Shown here: positions 44,865-56,639 of the stretch, one piece after another | How positions within the stretch are numbered: the first letter of the stretch is position 1 | Layout: every line of letters starts with the position of its first letter | Assembly (NCBI GenBank): GCA_910589415.1 | Contig: OU342630.1 | Location: 13,301,867 to 13,365,866, forward strand | Reading direction: 5' to 3' | Source: Malachius bipustulatus | Taxonomy: Eukaryota; Arthropoda; Insecta; Coleoptera; Melyridae | Length of the DNA: 64,000 bases | Program-made: the position numbers and the translations under genes | Notes under the pieces: model-generated | The model's input: the letters and a program-made list of their open reading frames with translations, nothing else | What the model was told of the DNA's origin: nothing | Database searches by the model: none

Positions 44865-46259
44865 TGTAACATCTCAATTGAGATGTTACCATTTTTTTTA
44901 TATAATTTACAATTATTATTTTTCTATAGTGCGGTAGTGACCGTGATCGCCCTGTATGTATATCTCGATGGCTGAGTTTTACATTTCACTGCCTTGGTAA
45001 AAATTCTCGGTGGTAGGGAACGTTGTTCGGACGTCGTCGAGCAGTCGGTGGCAATCGCCGGTGATAATTTAATTTTGATAAGAAGGGAATAAATTCGGTG
45101 CTTTTGGCTCTCCTAGACGATTTTTCTTTAGAGTTCTCGAAATCCAGAACCATGTCCGGCTAGAAAGTGAATTGTTCTCTTCCAACAGGGTGAGTACTGA
45201 ATTTTCTCGATTTTTAATGTTAAATTATTTTTCTCAAATCAGCGGCAGGCGATGCATTTATATTTATTCATGATCATCATCATCAATGTTTATTTTATGA
45301 CTGTTAACTTTTCATATTATTTCATTTCATATTTTGCTTTTTATAAATAGGTTTATTTTTACTATTGTTATTATCTTTAAATTTGTAACATTTTATTTGT
45401 AAAAAATGTAGGCGTATCTTCAAGGCGATCTGAACGACATGGCGTCAGGTGGCTATTGAAGATCCGGCCTAGTTGTTGGAGTGCAAGTTCTGATCTCGAT
45501 TATTATTTTGAAGGCACTCGCCCTCCTTTTCTGGGGATGAAGAAGCAGCGGCCATAGGCAAGCCCCATCCCTTGCCGTCGGGATGAGTCCACACCATCAG
45601 GACTCATCAGTAGCAGGACCCATCAGTCACCAGAACTCCAGGGTGATAACTGGGATGTCCTGAGGCAGCGGCGTGCCGTAATTCCAGAGCTGCTGGAAAA
45701 TCCGATCCTGAGGCCACGTCAAGCATCGCATCAGAACAAAAGATAAGTGCCTGACGTCATTATCATTTTCTTGTTTTGAGTTAATTTATTTCAATAAAGA
45801 CATCCCTTGAAGATTCGTGAGATCTTATATTTTGTACTCTCTTTCCGATAGTTAGTTTATGCTCAAAATTTTTCTAAATTAATTTTTTTATAATTAATCA
45901 TCACTATTACCTATCACTTGTTAAATCACTTAAGTTACAAATATTCAGCTTTGTTAATTAATTTATTACTGTGCCTACCTATTGCCCATTTTTATTGTCA
46001 TTATTATTATTGTCATGAATAATTATTGTGAAATTGAAATGCAATCTTGTTAAATAAATTGTTCTAATCTGTGTCGTTCTTATTGTCTCACCCCATCTGG
46101 TTACTCTTAATGTGCATTGCCATTTAATAAAATATTGCTTAGATTTTTTTTAATATGTTATTGATTAGATTTTATTGAAAATTTATTTGGAGCTAGCTGG
46201 CTGCTAAGTAGCGTTCTTTCCCTCCCCGAAATTTGCTCGGGGTGGAATTGGATGTTATA
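44865..46259 (+). repeat. Gypsy 5' LTR
   Basis: It starts TGTAACATC and ends GATGTTATA (inverted ends). It opens with the 20-bp perfect palindrome AACATCTCAATTGAGATGTT (44868-44887). It holds AATAAA-type signals near 45794 and 46052. It is unusually long and non-coding. Confidence 0.92.
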
Positions 46260-46262
46260 AAT

Positions 46263-46280
46263 TGGCGCCCAACGTGGGGC
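46263..46280 (+). promoter_or_regulatory. Gypsy primer binding site, tRNA-Lys(CUU)
   Basis: TGGCGCCCAACGTGGGGC is the exact complement of the 18 3'-terminal nucleotides of metazoan tRNA-Lys(CUU), three bases inside the 5' LTR. Confidence 0.9.
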
Positions 46281-47747
46281 TTCTCTATTCTAGAGAGGCA
46301 TCGTGTGAATCTACTTTTGCTGTATTCAAACTTTGATTTTTTTTGGCAATGTTGCATTTTGAGTGGTCGGTATGGGTTGAGATATGAGAGCGACAACAGA
46401 AGGCATTATTTTCTATAACTTAATTTTTTTTAAATAACATTTACGTTCACAATAGGGGTAGGTAGGTACTCAGAATTTAAGTATCTAGTTATCACCATTT
46501 TTTTTTTTTCGAATATTTAGTTCACAGACAGTTGGTAGGTAATAGTATTCCAGGAAAACTTTAAATCAGATATTCAATAATTTTTGCGAACTTCAAGATC
46601 TGTTAAAAATTTAATAAGAGTATGGTATAATAGAATTGAAATTTATATTTTGGAAAATTAGTAGATGATTTGGTGTGCGCTTATCAGTTTTATGTACCTT
46701 TTTGATAGTGCTTATCAGTTATTGCCATGCTGCTATCTTGAATTTGCTTTGAATTATGAACATATTTTTACATTTATTTTTATCAAGCAGGAATAAATAA
46801 TTAAATTTATGTAGGTACTCGGATCAGGATATTTTCAATTTCATGAAATTTAATTTATTTAATTGTGAGCTATTCATTCATTTACTTAAGGAGGGCGATG
46901 TTTTGTTGGAGAGAACCATGAACAGTTTGATAATTTAAGTAATTTATTTGAAAATCATTGGAAACTTTAAATTTGGAAGTTGATAAAACTTTGCAATTTG
47001 TTTTTGAATTAAAGCCTCATAGGAGAGAACTCAAAAGAAATTTTTTTTGCCTGTTTAGTACGCCAGTAATCTTTATTAATTTTTGGTACTTGGAATCTTT
47101 AGGTACCCTTGTCGTGGAAGAAACCAGGTAGTGCGCGCTTATTTTTTATTTATGAGTTTGAGTTAAATTTTTTTTTAATTCAAGTTAGGATATTGTTGTA
47201 TTTTGCGTGTTTGATAAATAAATTCGTGTTGCTTTGATTAGCTACCATCTGGTACTCTCACACGACCCGGTTAGTTACCTAATTAATTTGAATGTGATTG
47301 CACACGTTGCATTTTCTTGTTGCTGCTAATCCTTTTATTTTGTATATATTTAAATATATTGCTATTTTTTGTATATATTTTCGCCTAAATAAAACGGTGG
47401 TTAGGAATAATTTTTGTTGGATCTGAATATTTGAATTATTTTTGTCAGTATTTATATCTGGGTTGTCTGCCGCTCACCGTGTATCGTATATAGGATTGCG
47501 TTTCCATCTATTGCATGTGCTTACCTTGTCGGGAGAAACAGTTTGTTTTTGTATTGGTCTGTCTGCTCAATAGATTTTTTTTTGTTACTTTGGTCATTGC
47601 TTTACGCACTTTTTGGACAAGTGCAGCTTAATTTTTGTGTCACCCTAGGATCATTTTCCTTCCCAACGATAGCTAGGTCAACTGTTTGGTGTCCTTTCTC
47701 TACTCTACCAATTCGTTCTTTTAATTTTATTTAAGAATCTGATATCT
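46281..47747 (+). other. Gypsy leader, about 1.5 kb non-coding
   Basis: AT-rich and without a conserved frame. It is long for a Gypsy leader, so it may hold packaging or internal initiation signals. A 63-codon frame at 47543 has no motif. Confidence 0.6.
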
Positions 47748-48446
47748 TTGATCTTAATCATGCAGGTAAACGATTTGTTAGGGGATGAGCTTACATATGA
47801 GATCGTAATTCGTGGTGTTCAGGCACCGGATACTGTCGATGAGAAGAGAAGGTTCTTGAGAGGTTTGCTGTCACAGGAAATGAACAATCGGAGCTTTTCT
47901 GAGAGTGAGTCGCTCACTACCGCATTTTCTTTTGAGGAGGACAAGACAGGGTTTGAGAACTCATTGGTCAAGGTCAAGGAGTTAATTGTTCGGTTTGCTT
48001 CTGGGTACAGTTCTAATGAACATCGACGCATCAGTTCGCGTCTTTTACATCTTTCGGGGAGACTTCGTCGTATGAAACCCAACTCTGATGAAGAAATCAG
48101 TCAACTGCAAAATTTGAAAACTCAGTTAATTCTCGCAGAATCAGCTCTAATCGAGAAGTTCGACGTGAATAATCCCCCATTGTCTCAGAATCCCCCATTA
48201 TCTCAGAACCCTCCATTACCTCAGACCTCTGTGCCTCAAGTGAACCAGGTTGTATCGTCTCCACCACTCACTCCAGTCGCACCTCAGCATCGTCCCACTG
48301 TTATGTCGAGCCCACAATTACCAGCATCTGTCGGATCTGTGAATCAGATTGGGGAAGCTCCTGTACAAGGTCGAGAATTTGTTAAGAAGGTGCCTGTATT
48401 TAAATGGGGTATACAGAAGTTTTCAGGTGACGGTTCTCTTGTGTAA
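47748..48446 (+). pseudogene. Gypsy gag, N-terminal part
   Basis: The 232-codon segment starts at ATG 47748 (a second ATG, 47760, is close). It has a charged helical region, then a Pro/Gln linker with an 18-bp unit (Asn-Pro-Pro-Leu-Ser/Pro-Gln) repeated three times at about 48169-48225. It ends 'VFKWGIQKFSGDG' just before an in-frame TAA at 48444. The next segment continues in the same frame, so the TAA is a nonsense change (or a readthrough stop) inside gag. Confidence 0.82.
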
Positions 48447-48449
48447 TTT

Positions 48450-50666
48450 TTGCAGATGGTCGAGTCCCTGATGCCCTCTCGTGGCTGTACTAAGGCTGAT
48501 CTATTTACTTCTGCCTGCGATTTATTTGAAGGAATTGCATGGACATGGTGGCATAACGGTTATCGTTCTGGAGCGTTTCATGACTGGGATGATTTAGTTT
48601 ATCAGTTAAAGGAAGCTTTTATGCCAGAGAATCACGACCAGTCTCTCATGGAACAGATCAGGAAGCGCAAGCAGGGTCATCGGGAGTCTGTTACCTCTTT
48701 TATATTTTTCATGCAGTCCGAGTTCCACCGTCTTCTTGATAATACCTTTTCAGAGGCAGATATGGTCTACATCGTTAGGAGGAATCTCTTGCCTCATTAT
48801 GTTAGGTCTTTGGCACTTCATAATATAGAGACTTTTGACCACTTGACAGCTTCTTGTCGTAGACTGGAGGATTGCTATCTGTCCACACAACCACAGATCC
48901 CTAGATCGACTAATGTCAGTATCGTCAGTCAGTCTCGTTTAGTGTGTTGGAATTGTGACAGACAGGGTCACGTTTCCCAGGAGTGTCGCTCACCGCGCAC
49001 CTTTTTTTGTTATGGTTGTGGTCGTAAGAATGTGTCTAGACCTCACTGTCCTTCTTGTTCAAAAAAACTCAGATCGGCCGGAGCCCGATTCTTCCACCGC
49101 CGGGACCTCCCAAGGCCAAAGTCAGGTTGGGTCAGACAAAGGAAAAACCGCCAAGGGACAGTTCGCAAAGTCTTCCCGCAAATAAGAGATACCAGAGACT
49201 CTGAAGAGTGGTCTAATTGGCTTCAGTTTGTAAAATCTTTTGTCAGGTCGTCTTCTTCCCCTTCTTCTCATGATAGTTCTCACGTTACGCCGTCTTTGGA
49301 TGTGCCCAAGCTGTCGACTGAACCTTTATTACTACAACACCATGGTGATAACCGTCCATATCTTAGTGTTTGCGTTTCAAATGAGAGTGTTTCTGCTTTG
49401 TTGGATAGTGGCAGCAATGTTAGTATTATTGGATCTTCTGGTATGTATTTATTGAAGAAATTAAATCTCAGTATTTCTTATGATGTGCTGCTGCACTTAA
49501 CAACGGCGGACGGTCAAGTTCAGGATACTCTTGGATATGTTTTGCTTCCTATTACTTTCGAGAGATGCCATCAGGAAATTAAAGTTTTGATTGTTCCCAC
49601 CATCACCCACAAACTAGTCTTAGGAATGGATTTTATTTTGAAATTTCAATTAACGGTAAACTTTTCAAATTTTAAGTATCAGTCCGTTTTATCGTCTTGT
49701 GTTATTAATGTTATTCAGGGTCAGGACAGGTTAAGTGATCGAGAAAAGAGTGAGCTTTCTAGGGTTGTGGATCTTTTCAAGGAGATAGGTCCGGAGGACA
49801 AATTAGGATGCACCCATCTTTATACTCACCGCATTGATACAGGTGACGCGACCCCTATCAAGCAGAGGCAGTACCCACTGTCCCATGCTATGCAGGAAGC
49901 CCTCAATGATCAAATTGATGAAATGCTGAAACTTGATATCATAGAGCCATGTAATTCACCTTGGTGTTCACCCCTTTGGCTAGTTAAAAAGAAGGACGAT
50001 TCCTATCGTGTCTGTTTCGATGGGCGCAAACTCAATTCTGTAACTGTCCCGGATTCTTATCCACCCCCATTGATAGACTCTATTCTTATGAAAATCAGAG
50101 ATTCGAAATTTTTATCATCCATAGATCTTAAGTCAGCGTTTTTGCAAATCCCTTTAGATCAGGAATCCAAGCTTAAAACGGCATTTGCAGTTCGAGGTAA
50201 AGGCTTATTTTGTTTCAAACGACTTCCCTTCGGTCTCAATAACAGCTCCAGTGCCATGTGTCGGTTGATAGATAGTGTTTTAGGTCCCGCTCTCGAGCCT
50301 TTTGTTTTTTATTATTTGGATGACATCATTGTGGCGACGAAGGATTTCGAGACGCACGTTCGTGTATTGCGAGATGTTTACGATAGGCTGAAGGCGGCAA
50401 ACCTCACTGTCAACTTTAGAAAATGTCATTTTTGTCGACCTTCCCTGGACTTTCTCGGTTTCGTGGTTGATGACAAAGGATTGAGGACCAATCCGGAAAA
50501 GATTTCCGCCATCGTCAATTTTCCAAGCCCCACTACTACCACTCAGATACGTAGGCTCATAGGCATGATTGGGTACTATCGGCGCTTTCTTAAGGACTTT
50601 GCTTCCATTGCGTCGCCTATCAACGATCTTCTCAAGGGTAAAAAGAAAGGTCAACCAGTGATCTGA
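48450..50666 (+). pseudogene. Gypsy gag-pol: capsid, zinc knuckle, protease, reverse transcriptase
   Basis: The 738-codon frame continues gag. Its capsid (retrotransposon gag domain) has 'WTWWHNGYRSGAF' and 'FRKR'-like regions. Knuckle C166-x2-C169-x4-H174-x4-C179 precedes a second Cys cluster. The protease has LLDSGS (D319). RT carries 'LDIIEPCNSPWCSP', 'VCFDGRKLNSVT', 'SSIDLKSAFLQIPL', 'RLPFGLNNS' and YLDD (622-625). It stops at TGA 50664, where Gypsy proteins normally have Trp before the 'TPEAEKAF' region. The following segment is in the same frame, so a single G to A change accounts for the break. Confidence 0.93.
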
Positions 50667-52442
50667 ACTCCTGAGGCTGAAAAGGCTTTCCAGAAAATCA
50701 AAATACTCCTGACTAGCGCTCCTATTCTCGCCAGTCCTGATTTTGCAAAACCATTCACGATTATGTGTGACGCTTCGGATACTGGGGTTGGAGGTATCAT
50801 TTTTCAGGAGGAGGATGGTCTGGAGCATCCTATCGCCTTTTTCAGTAAAACATTGAACAAGTGTCAGAGGAAATATTACACTACGGAAAAGGAGCTCCTC
50901 GCAGTCCTGCTATCTATAGAGAAGTTTCGTTGTTATGTAGAGGGAACGAAGTTCAAAGTTATTTCAGATCATTCTTCTTTACAGTGGCTTTGGAGCATGA
51001 AAGATCCATCACCGCGTTTAGCTAGGTGGCTCCTCAGGCTTTCTCGATTTAACTTTTCTATTGTTCATCGCAAGGGAGCGGACATTCCTGTTGTGGACGC
51101 TTTATCCAGGTCAGGTGTCGATAGTTCTCCTGTCACGTCTCAGATCTCTGTTTTGGATTTGGCCAAGTTGGTACCAGACAAATGGTACAGTGATATGCTA
51201 TCGAGAGTTCAGGAGGATCCAGACAGGTTTCCCGATTTCAAGGTTGTGAAGGGTATTCTCTATAAGCATTTCGTTTCTAAAAGCCTTTTCCCTGAATCAG
51301 TCTCGGAGTGGAAAATAGTTGTTCCCACCAAGAATCGCCCAGAGATTTTAAAAATGTTTCATGATGACCCAACTGCTGGCCATCTTGGTGTTTTCAAGAC
51401 CCTTTCTAGGATTACCGACCTGTACTATTGGCCACGGATGAGGCAGTCTGTTCGTTTTTATGTCACCAAATGTAAGGTCTGCTCGAGATGCAAGCCCAGC
51501 AATTTGCCCCAGGCTGGACTGATGGGAAAGTATCGGGAGGTCAAATATCCGTTTCAAATGATTTCGGCTGATTTATTGGGTCCCTATCCTCGTTCGAAGA
51601 AGGGAAATCGGTTTGTTTTAGTTGTGTGTGATTGGTTCACCAAATTTGTTCTTGTGCAACCCTTATCTCAAGCAACATCTGCAGCAATCGTCAAGTTTAT
51701 TGAGAACCAAGTCTTTCTTGTTTTTGGCGTTCCTCAAATTGTGTTGGTGAACAATGGGCCACAGTTTATTTCGAGGGAGTTTAAGTCGCTGATGAGGAAC
51801 TATAATGTCCAGAAGGCCTGGTATACGGCAAAATATCACCCGCAGACGAATCCCACAGAGCGAGTTAACAGAACAATCACCACAGCAATTAGGTCATACA
51901 TCACGGAAGATCACCGAACTTGGGATGAGTCAATCTTTAAGGTAGCACAGGCAATCAGGCTTGCGAAGCATGAGGTTACGGGATATTCCCCTAGCTTCCT
52001 CAATTTTTTCAGAAATGTACCTGTCAACGGTGCTTTTTACGGCAAGATCACTGATAATGCCAGGAATTCGGTGGACATCTCTGAGGAGGTCGTCAATCCA
52101 GAATTTATCCAGGAAATCCCGGAATTATATCGCAGGGTGCAGGAACGTCTTCGGCGCTCTTATGAGACCAATAGGGGCAGGTATAATTTGCGGAGACGAG
52201 ATGTTAGGTTTCAGGTCGGTGATCGTGTGCTCAAGCGCAACTTCCACTTGTCAAAGGCCGCGGATAACTTCAATGCCAAATTGGCACCAAAATTCACCCC
52301 CTGTATAATAGACAAGGTTAAATCTCCCTTAGTCTATGTTGTTAAAGATCTTGACGGTAACAAGTTGGGTGACTTTCACATCAAGGATTTGAAACCGGAT
52401 CCTGCTGAGGATGACTCAGATATTCACCCATTATTGACATGA
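50667..52442 (+). pseudogene. Gypsy pol: RNase H and integrase, integrase catalytic Asp replaced
   Basis: The frame runs from 50667; the first ATG is 50763, giving 559 codons, used for numbering. RNase H has 'CDASDTGVGG', 'EKELLAVL', 'SDHSSLQWL' and ends 'DALSR'. Integrase has an HHCC zinc region (H...'AGHLGVFKT', 'CKVCSRC') and a core with D270 ('SADLLGPY') and E366 ('NPTERVNR'). The middle Asp is Asn330 in 'LVNNGPQF', with the canonical 35-residue spacing to E366. A basic C-terminus with 'GDRVLKRNFHL' follows. Replacing that Asp should abolish strand transfer, so this copy's integrase is predicted inactive. No envelope gene follows. Confidence 0.93.
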
Positions 52443-53750
52443 ACAGTATGAGTTTATTTTTTGTTTTTTTTATGAAGTATTTGTTCTGTTTGTATTTTTT
52501 TTTGTTTTGATTCGGTCATCTTTAAATTTCGCTTTCTGTCTGGCCGGCCATCGGCGGCTACTGTATAGGGGTAAGACAGTACAGCCAGCGACCTTCCCCA
52601 TGAGCCGATCATCTGGCCCACATTCTGTCTGGCCGGCCATCGGCGGCTACTGTATAGGGGTAAGACAGACAGCCAGCGACCTTCCCCATGAGCCGATCAT
52701 CTGGCCCACATTTCTTTTCCTCCTTTCCAGAATTCTTGTCACTTCTCTATTCTCCCTTTCCTCTCTGTTCTATCTCTGTTAAACTCTACTAGCAGAATCC
52801 CTCTTTAACGACTCGCTACTCGTTTTGAGCTCTCTGCGTTGTATTTCTGGTGTCAATTGTTCGGTCGAGGTAGTTGGAGTATCTTGGTTTCATTGAGCTT
52901 TAGTTTGTGTTTGGATTGGTCTATGATTTGTAGGCATGTTCTGGAACTGAGGTCAGGCTCCATTTGGATTGACACTAGAGACGTTTGGGTTCGATTAAGC
53001 TCTCTGGCACTGTTATTGCTATGTTGGGGAACTTTGTTGCTATTGGTTTTAGGAACTCTTTTCTTTGGTATTTGATTGGTGTAATTTGAGTTCTGAGACC
53101 GTTTTAACCTCAAAGGCGACTTGTGCAGGAGATGCTCGAACCTGGACAGGAAATTTGTTGAAGGTATCGTTGGGTATGCATTCGTACTTCTTGGGCTTCT
53201 CATGTATGCGGCTTGAGTGCAAATTTGGTGTGCTGAGGATGTCCTTGATGATCTCTGGTGTGCCGAACGCATACTCTTTGAAGTGTGATTTTAATTTTTT
53301 GAAATGCTAGGTCTCTTAGATCTTTAATATACAGAGATGCTCTTCAGAAACGAACACACCAACCATATTCACTTTATGGTGTCGATCTGTCTGTACAAGT
53401 AGAGACTTTTCCTACTCTTCTTCTTCACTCTTTCTTAGCTTTTTCTTCTTTCTTTCTCTTTTCTCTTCTCTCTATCTAACGTTTCTTTCTTTACGGAAGC
53501 TCTTCACTTCCTGGCGCCCTCCGTTTTTTTTTGGATAATTGGGATTATGAATTTTGTTTATTGTTTGGTTATGGTAGAGGCCCAAATTTGGTAACTTAAG
53601 TAAAAATTTAAAATTAATGATAGCCTGGACCACTCCTCTCATGGGGGTAGGTTCATTTTTCTTGATTCTTTGTAATTTCTGCATGGCTTGCCTGTCTGGT
53701 TGTGAAAAATCTCCCAGTGGTTCGATTTTTCTTTCTGGTCGATGGGGATG
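52443..53750 (+). other. Gypsy 3' non-coding region with a tandem duplication
   Basis: No env is visible; hydrophobic frames near 52839-53075 lack conserved motifs. A purine-rich GATGGGGATG before the 3' LTR (about 53742-53750) may be the polypurine tract. The 90-bp repeat is listed separately. Confidence 0.65.
52534..52711 (+). repeat. Two tandem 89-90 bp repeats in the Gypsy 3' region
   Basis: TTCTGTCTGGCCGGCCATCG begins both copies (52534 and 52624) and they are almost identical, with a TACAG/ACAG difference after 'GTAAGACAG'. GC-rich and non-coding. Confidence 0.88.
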
Positions 53751-55145
53751 TGAAACATCTCAATTGAGATGTTACCATTTTTTTTATATAATTTACAATT
53801 ATTATTTTTCTATAGTGCGGTAGTGACCGTGATCGCCCTGTATGTATATCTCGATGGCTGAGTTTTACATTTCACTGCCTTGGTAAAAATTCTCGGTGGT
53901 AGGGAACGTTGTTCGGACGTCGTCGAGCAGTCGGTGGCAATCGCCGGTGATAATTTAATTTTGATAAGAAGGGAATAAATTCGGTGCTTTTGGCTCTCCT
54001 AGACGATTTTTCTTTAGAGTTCTCGAAATCCAGAACCATGTCCGGCTAGAAAGTGAATTGTTCTCTTCCAACAGGGTGAGTACTGAATTTTCTCGATTTT
54101 TAATGTTAAATTATTTTTCTCAAATCAGCGGCAGGCGATGCATTTATATTTATTCATGATCATCATCATCAATGTTTATTTTATGACTGTTAACTTTTCA
54201 TATTATTTCATTTCATATTTTGCTTTTTATAAATAGGTTTATTTTTACTATTGTTATTATCTTTAAATTTGTAACATTTTATTTGTAAAAAATGTAGGCG
54301 TATCTTCAAGGCGATCTGAACGACATGGCGTCAGGTGGCTATTGAAGATCCGGCCTAGTTGTTGGAGTGCAAGTTCTGATCTCGATTATTATTTTGAAGG
54401 CACTCGCCCTCCTTTTCTGGGGATGAAGAAGCAGCGGCCATAGGCAAGCCCCATCCCTTGCCGTCGGGATGAGTCCACACCATCAGGACTCATCAGTAGC
54501 AGGACCCATCAGTCACCAGAACTCCAGGGTGATAACTGGGATGTCCTGAGGCAGCGGCGTGCCGTAATTCCAGAGCTGCTGGAAAATCCGATCCTGAGGC
54601 CACGTCAAGCATCGCATCAGAACAAAAGATAAGTGCCTGACGTCATTATCATTTTCTTGTTTTGAGTTAATTTATTTCAATAAAGACATCCCTTGAAGAT
54701 TCGTGAGATCTTATATTTTGTACTCTCTTTCCGATAGTTAGTTTATGCTCAAAATTTTTCTAAATTAATTTTTTTATAATTAATCATCACTATTACCTAT
54801 CACTTGTTAAATCACTTAAGTTACAAATATTCAGCTTTGTTAATTAATTTATTACTGTGCCTACCTATTGCCCATTTTTATTGTCATTATTATTATTGTC
54901 ATGAATAATTATTGTGAAATTGAAATGCAATCTTGTTAAATAAATTGTTCTAATCTGTGTCGTTCTTATTGTCTCACCCCATCTGGTTACTCTTAATGTG
55001 CATTGCCATTTAATAAAATATTGCTTAGATTTTTTTTAATATGTTATTGATTAGATTTTATTGAAAATTTATTTGGAGCTAGCTGGCTGCTAAGTAGCGT
55101 TCTTTCCCTCCCCGAAATTTGCTCGGGGTGGAATTGGATGTTATA
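53751..55145 (+). repeat. Gypsy 3' LTR
   Basis: It has the same length (1,395 bp) as the 5' LTR and apparently the same sequence except A instead of T at the third base. It ends GATGTTATA followed by the CGCG duplication. Confidence 0.92.
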
Positions 55146-55378
55146 CGCGCACAGAGAGATGCGGGGGTCTGGGCTTAATCGCCGGAACCAAGAGGAGACA
55201 ACCTCACTAAAAACCTAAATCCTAAGGCGGGGGTCCAGGCTGATGGTATGCGTGACTGGATAGAAGACCAGCCCTACTGTATTCAACCTTGGGGCACCAG
55301 GGGGCACCCCACTGTATCAATCCCCTCACTTTTGCATGCGGGGCTCTGCATAGGTGGAACACCCTTCCCTAGCTACTC

Positions 55379-56021
55379 ATGGGATCAACCATGGTAAGAA
55401 ACAAAAAACCAAGAAATCGCGGGACATCACCGCAAAACAGACTGCTGACCGAGCGGGGCTTGTCACCCGTCAAGACAGTCGGCAATCTAAACAATCCTTG
55501 TGCTCGAGACCACCTCGAACGCAAGAAGAATGCCCACTCATTGGCAAGAAAAGGAGCATCGACATTCTTCATAGGACCAGAACCATTCTGTGGCTTCGAA
55601 GATACTTTCTTCAAACAAAACTCTAAAAGGAAGAAGAAAACTGAGAGAAACCCATTGGAGGAACCACTCGGGGTTGAGACAAGCCAATGAACTTCTCGGG
55701 AATTTTAACCGAGAGAGGGCGAAGATACTCTTCAACCTCAGCAAAGAACGTCTCATAACACTGACGGGATTCCTAACGGTACATTGCAAGCTCAAGAAAC
55801 ACCTGAGAAAGTTAGGCATAGAAGAAAATGGCGTCTGCAGATTCTGCGGGAAAGGAGACGAGACACCATGTCACCTGCTGCTCAACTGCGATGCGATAGA
55901 ACTCAAAAGAAGTAATGTTCTGGGCCATCACCAGTAAGAGGCAGGGAACTTACCCGACCTTGATCCTATCCAAATCCTGAAGTTTCTCAAGGAAACGGAC
56001 TTGGAGAGGGTGCTTCACTAA
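55379..56021 (+). pseudogene. Deleted-LINE ORF: ORF1 start joined to RNase H end and zinc knuckle
   Basis: The frame from 55379 (likely true start ATG 55391) gives an N-terminus 'MVRNKKPRNRGTSPQNR' (ORF1-like, basic), then at 55528 joins 'AHSLARKGAS', the end of the RNase H domain as in the 7.6-kb LINE. A +1 shift after 'TFFKQN' moves the rest (LRQANELLGNF, 'GVCRFCGKGDETPCHLLLNC') to another frame, ending near 56021. A further stop follows 'GHHQ'. The protein has no RT. It may be untranslated; what is retained is the cis sequence at both ends. Confidence 0.8.
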
Positions 56022-56139
56022 AGGGATTCCACACCAGGCGAAGCAAAGTAGAGGGGATACAATAATAGATCTTTCAGGTCGCAGTAACTTAATCGCCCTC
56101 AAAATACAAATACAAAATACAAATACAACAAAATAAATC

Positions 56140-56639
56140 GAACTTAAAAAAATACTGCGAAATGTCTCATTATTTTTGTGGATAGAATCTAAAGAACACT
56201 TCAACTTTGAGACTGCAAAAACATGAGTAGGTACGGTATTAAGAACAATCCTTGATCCTTTACATTGATGACTTTTGTTACCTATACCTATGTATTTCCT
56301 ATCCATTTTATTTGAATAATAAATAATCCAACAAAGCAAACCAAAACCAATTACCCACTTTTAGTTCCTTATGGACGGTTGTTTGTACGAAAAGTTAATC
56401 AGTGATTAGGTAGGTATGCTACAGTTGAAATTTGAATATAGTTAACTTTCAATTACGTTGTTCAAAACATGCAAAAGTAGCGTTTAGCTAATCTGAGATT
56501 AAAGCGATACGCCAGTTGGCAACATTGCAAATCTTACAGTTCTCGGCCGGCAGCCGCCACTCGGCAGTCGGCACTCCTCGCCGGCAATTTCGTTTCAAGT
56601 TTCACAGTTGCACAGTTAATTATCTTTACCCAGGATATG
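56140..56639. other. Short unidentified stretch
   Basis: AT-rich at first, GC-richer at 56540-56600. It may include the leader of the decayed LINE that follows. No gene is supported. Confidence 0.4.

Larger units (their letters stand above)
44865..55145 (+). mobile_element. Ty3/Gypsy LTR retrotransposon, full length, nested in the deleted LINE
   Basis: Two 1,395-bp LTRs enclose a leader, a single gag-pol frame with two stops, and a 1.3-kb 3' region. The 4-bp duplication CGCG stands at 44861-44864 and 55146-55149. The inverted paralogue at 59.4 kb, which lacks the insertion, confirms that the flanks were contiguous. The LTRs look almost identical by eye (one difference at base 3), so the insertion is young. 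Confidence 0.95.
44590..56126 (+). mobile_element. Internally deleted, non-autonomous LINE (family A derivative), copy 1
   Basis: AACAAAATAAATC at 44577-44589 and again at 56127-56139 bounds the unit. Without the nested Gypsy element (44865-55149) it is about 1,252 bp: a 5' UTR homologous to complete LINEs (GGGCGCGTCCCCAGGTGGCG), a short ORF1 start, a direct jump into the end of RNase H, a zinc knuckle, a 3' UTR and an (AAATAC)n tail. The 13-bp duplication and intact ends show that this deleted form itself retrotransposed. The inverted copy at 58588-59721 has the same internal join. Confidence 0.88.

Noticed and set aside
48169..48225. Three 18-bp direct repeats as a CRISPR-like or regulatory array
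   Set aside because: They are in-frame codons for a Pro-Gln-rich linker in gag. There are no spacers.
49240..51557. Overlapping frames inside the Gypsy pol region on both strands
   Set aside because: They are shadows of gag-pol, whose motifs (DSG, YLDD, DDE-type core) lie in one frame throughout.
52839..53075. Hydrophobic ORF after Gypsy pol as an envelope gene
   Set aside because: Only 78 codons, with no signal peptide-furin-fusion-transmembrane order and no cysteine pattern. Too short for env.
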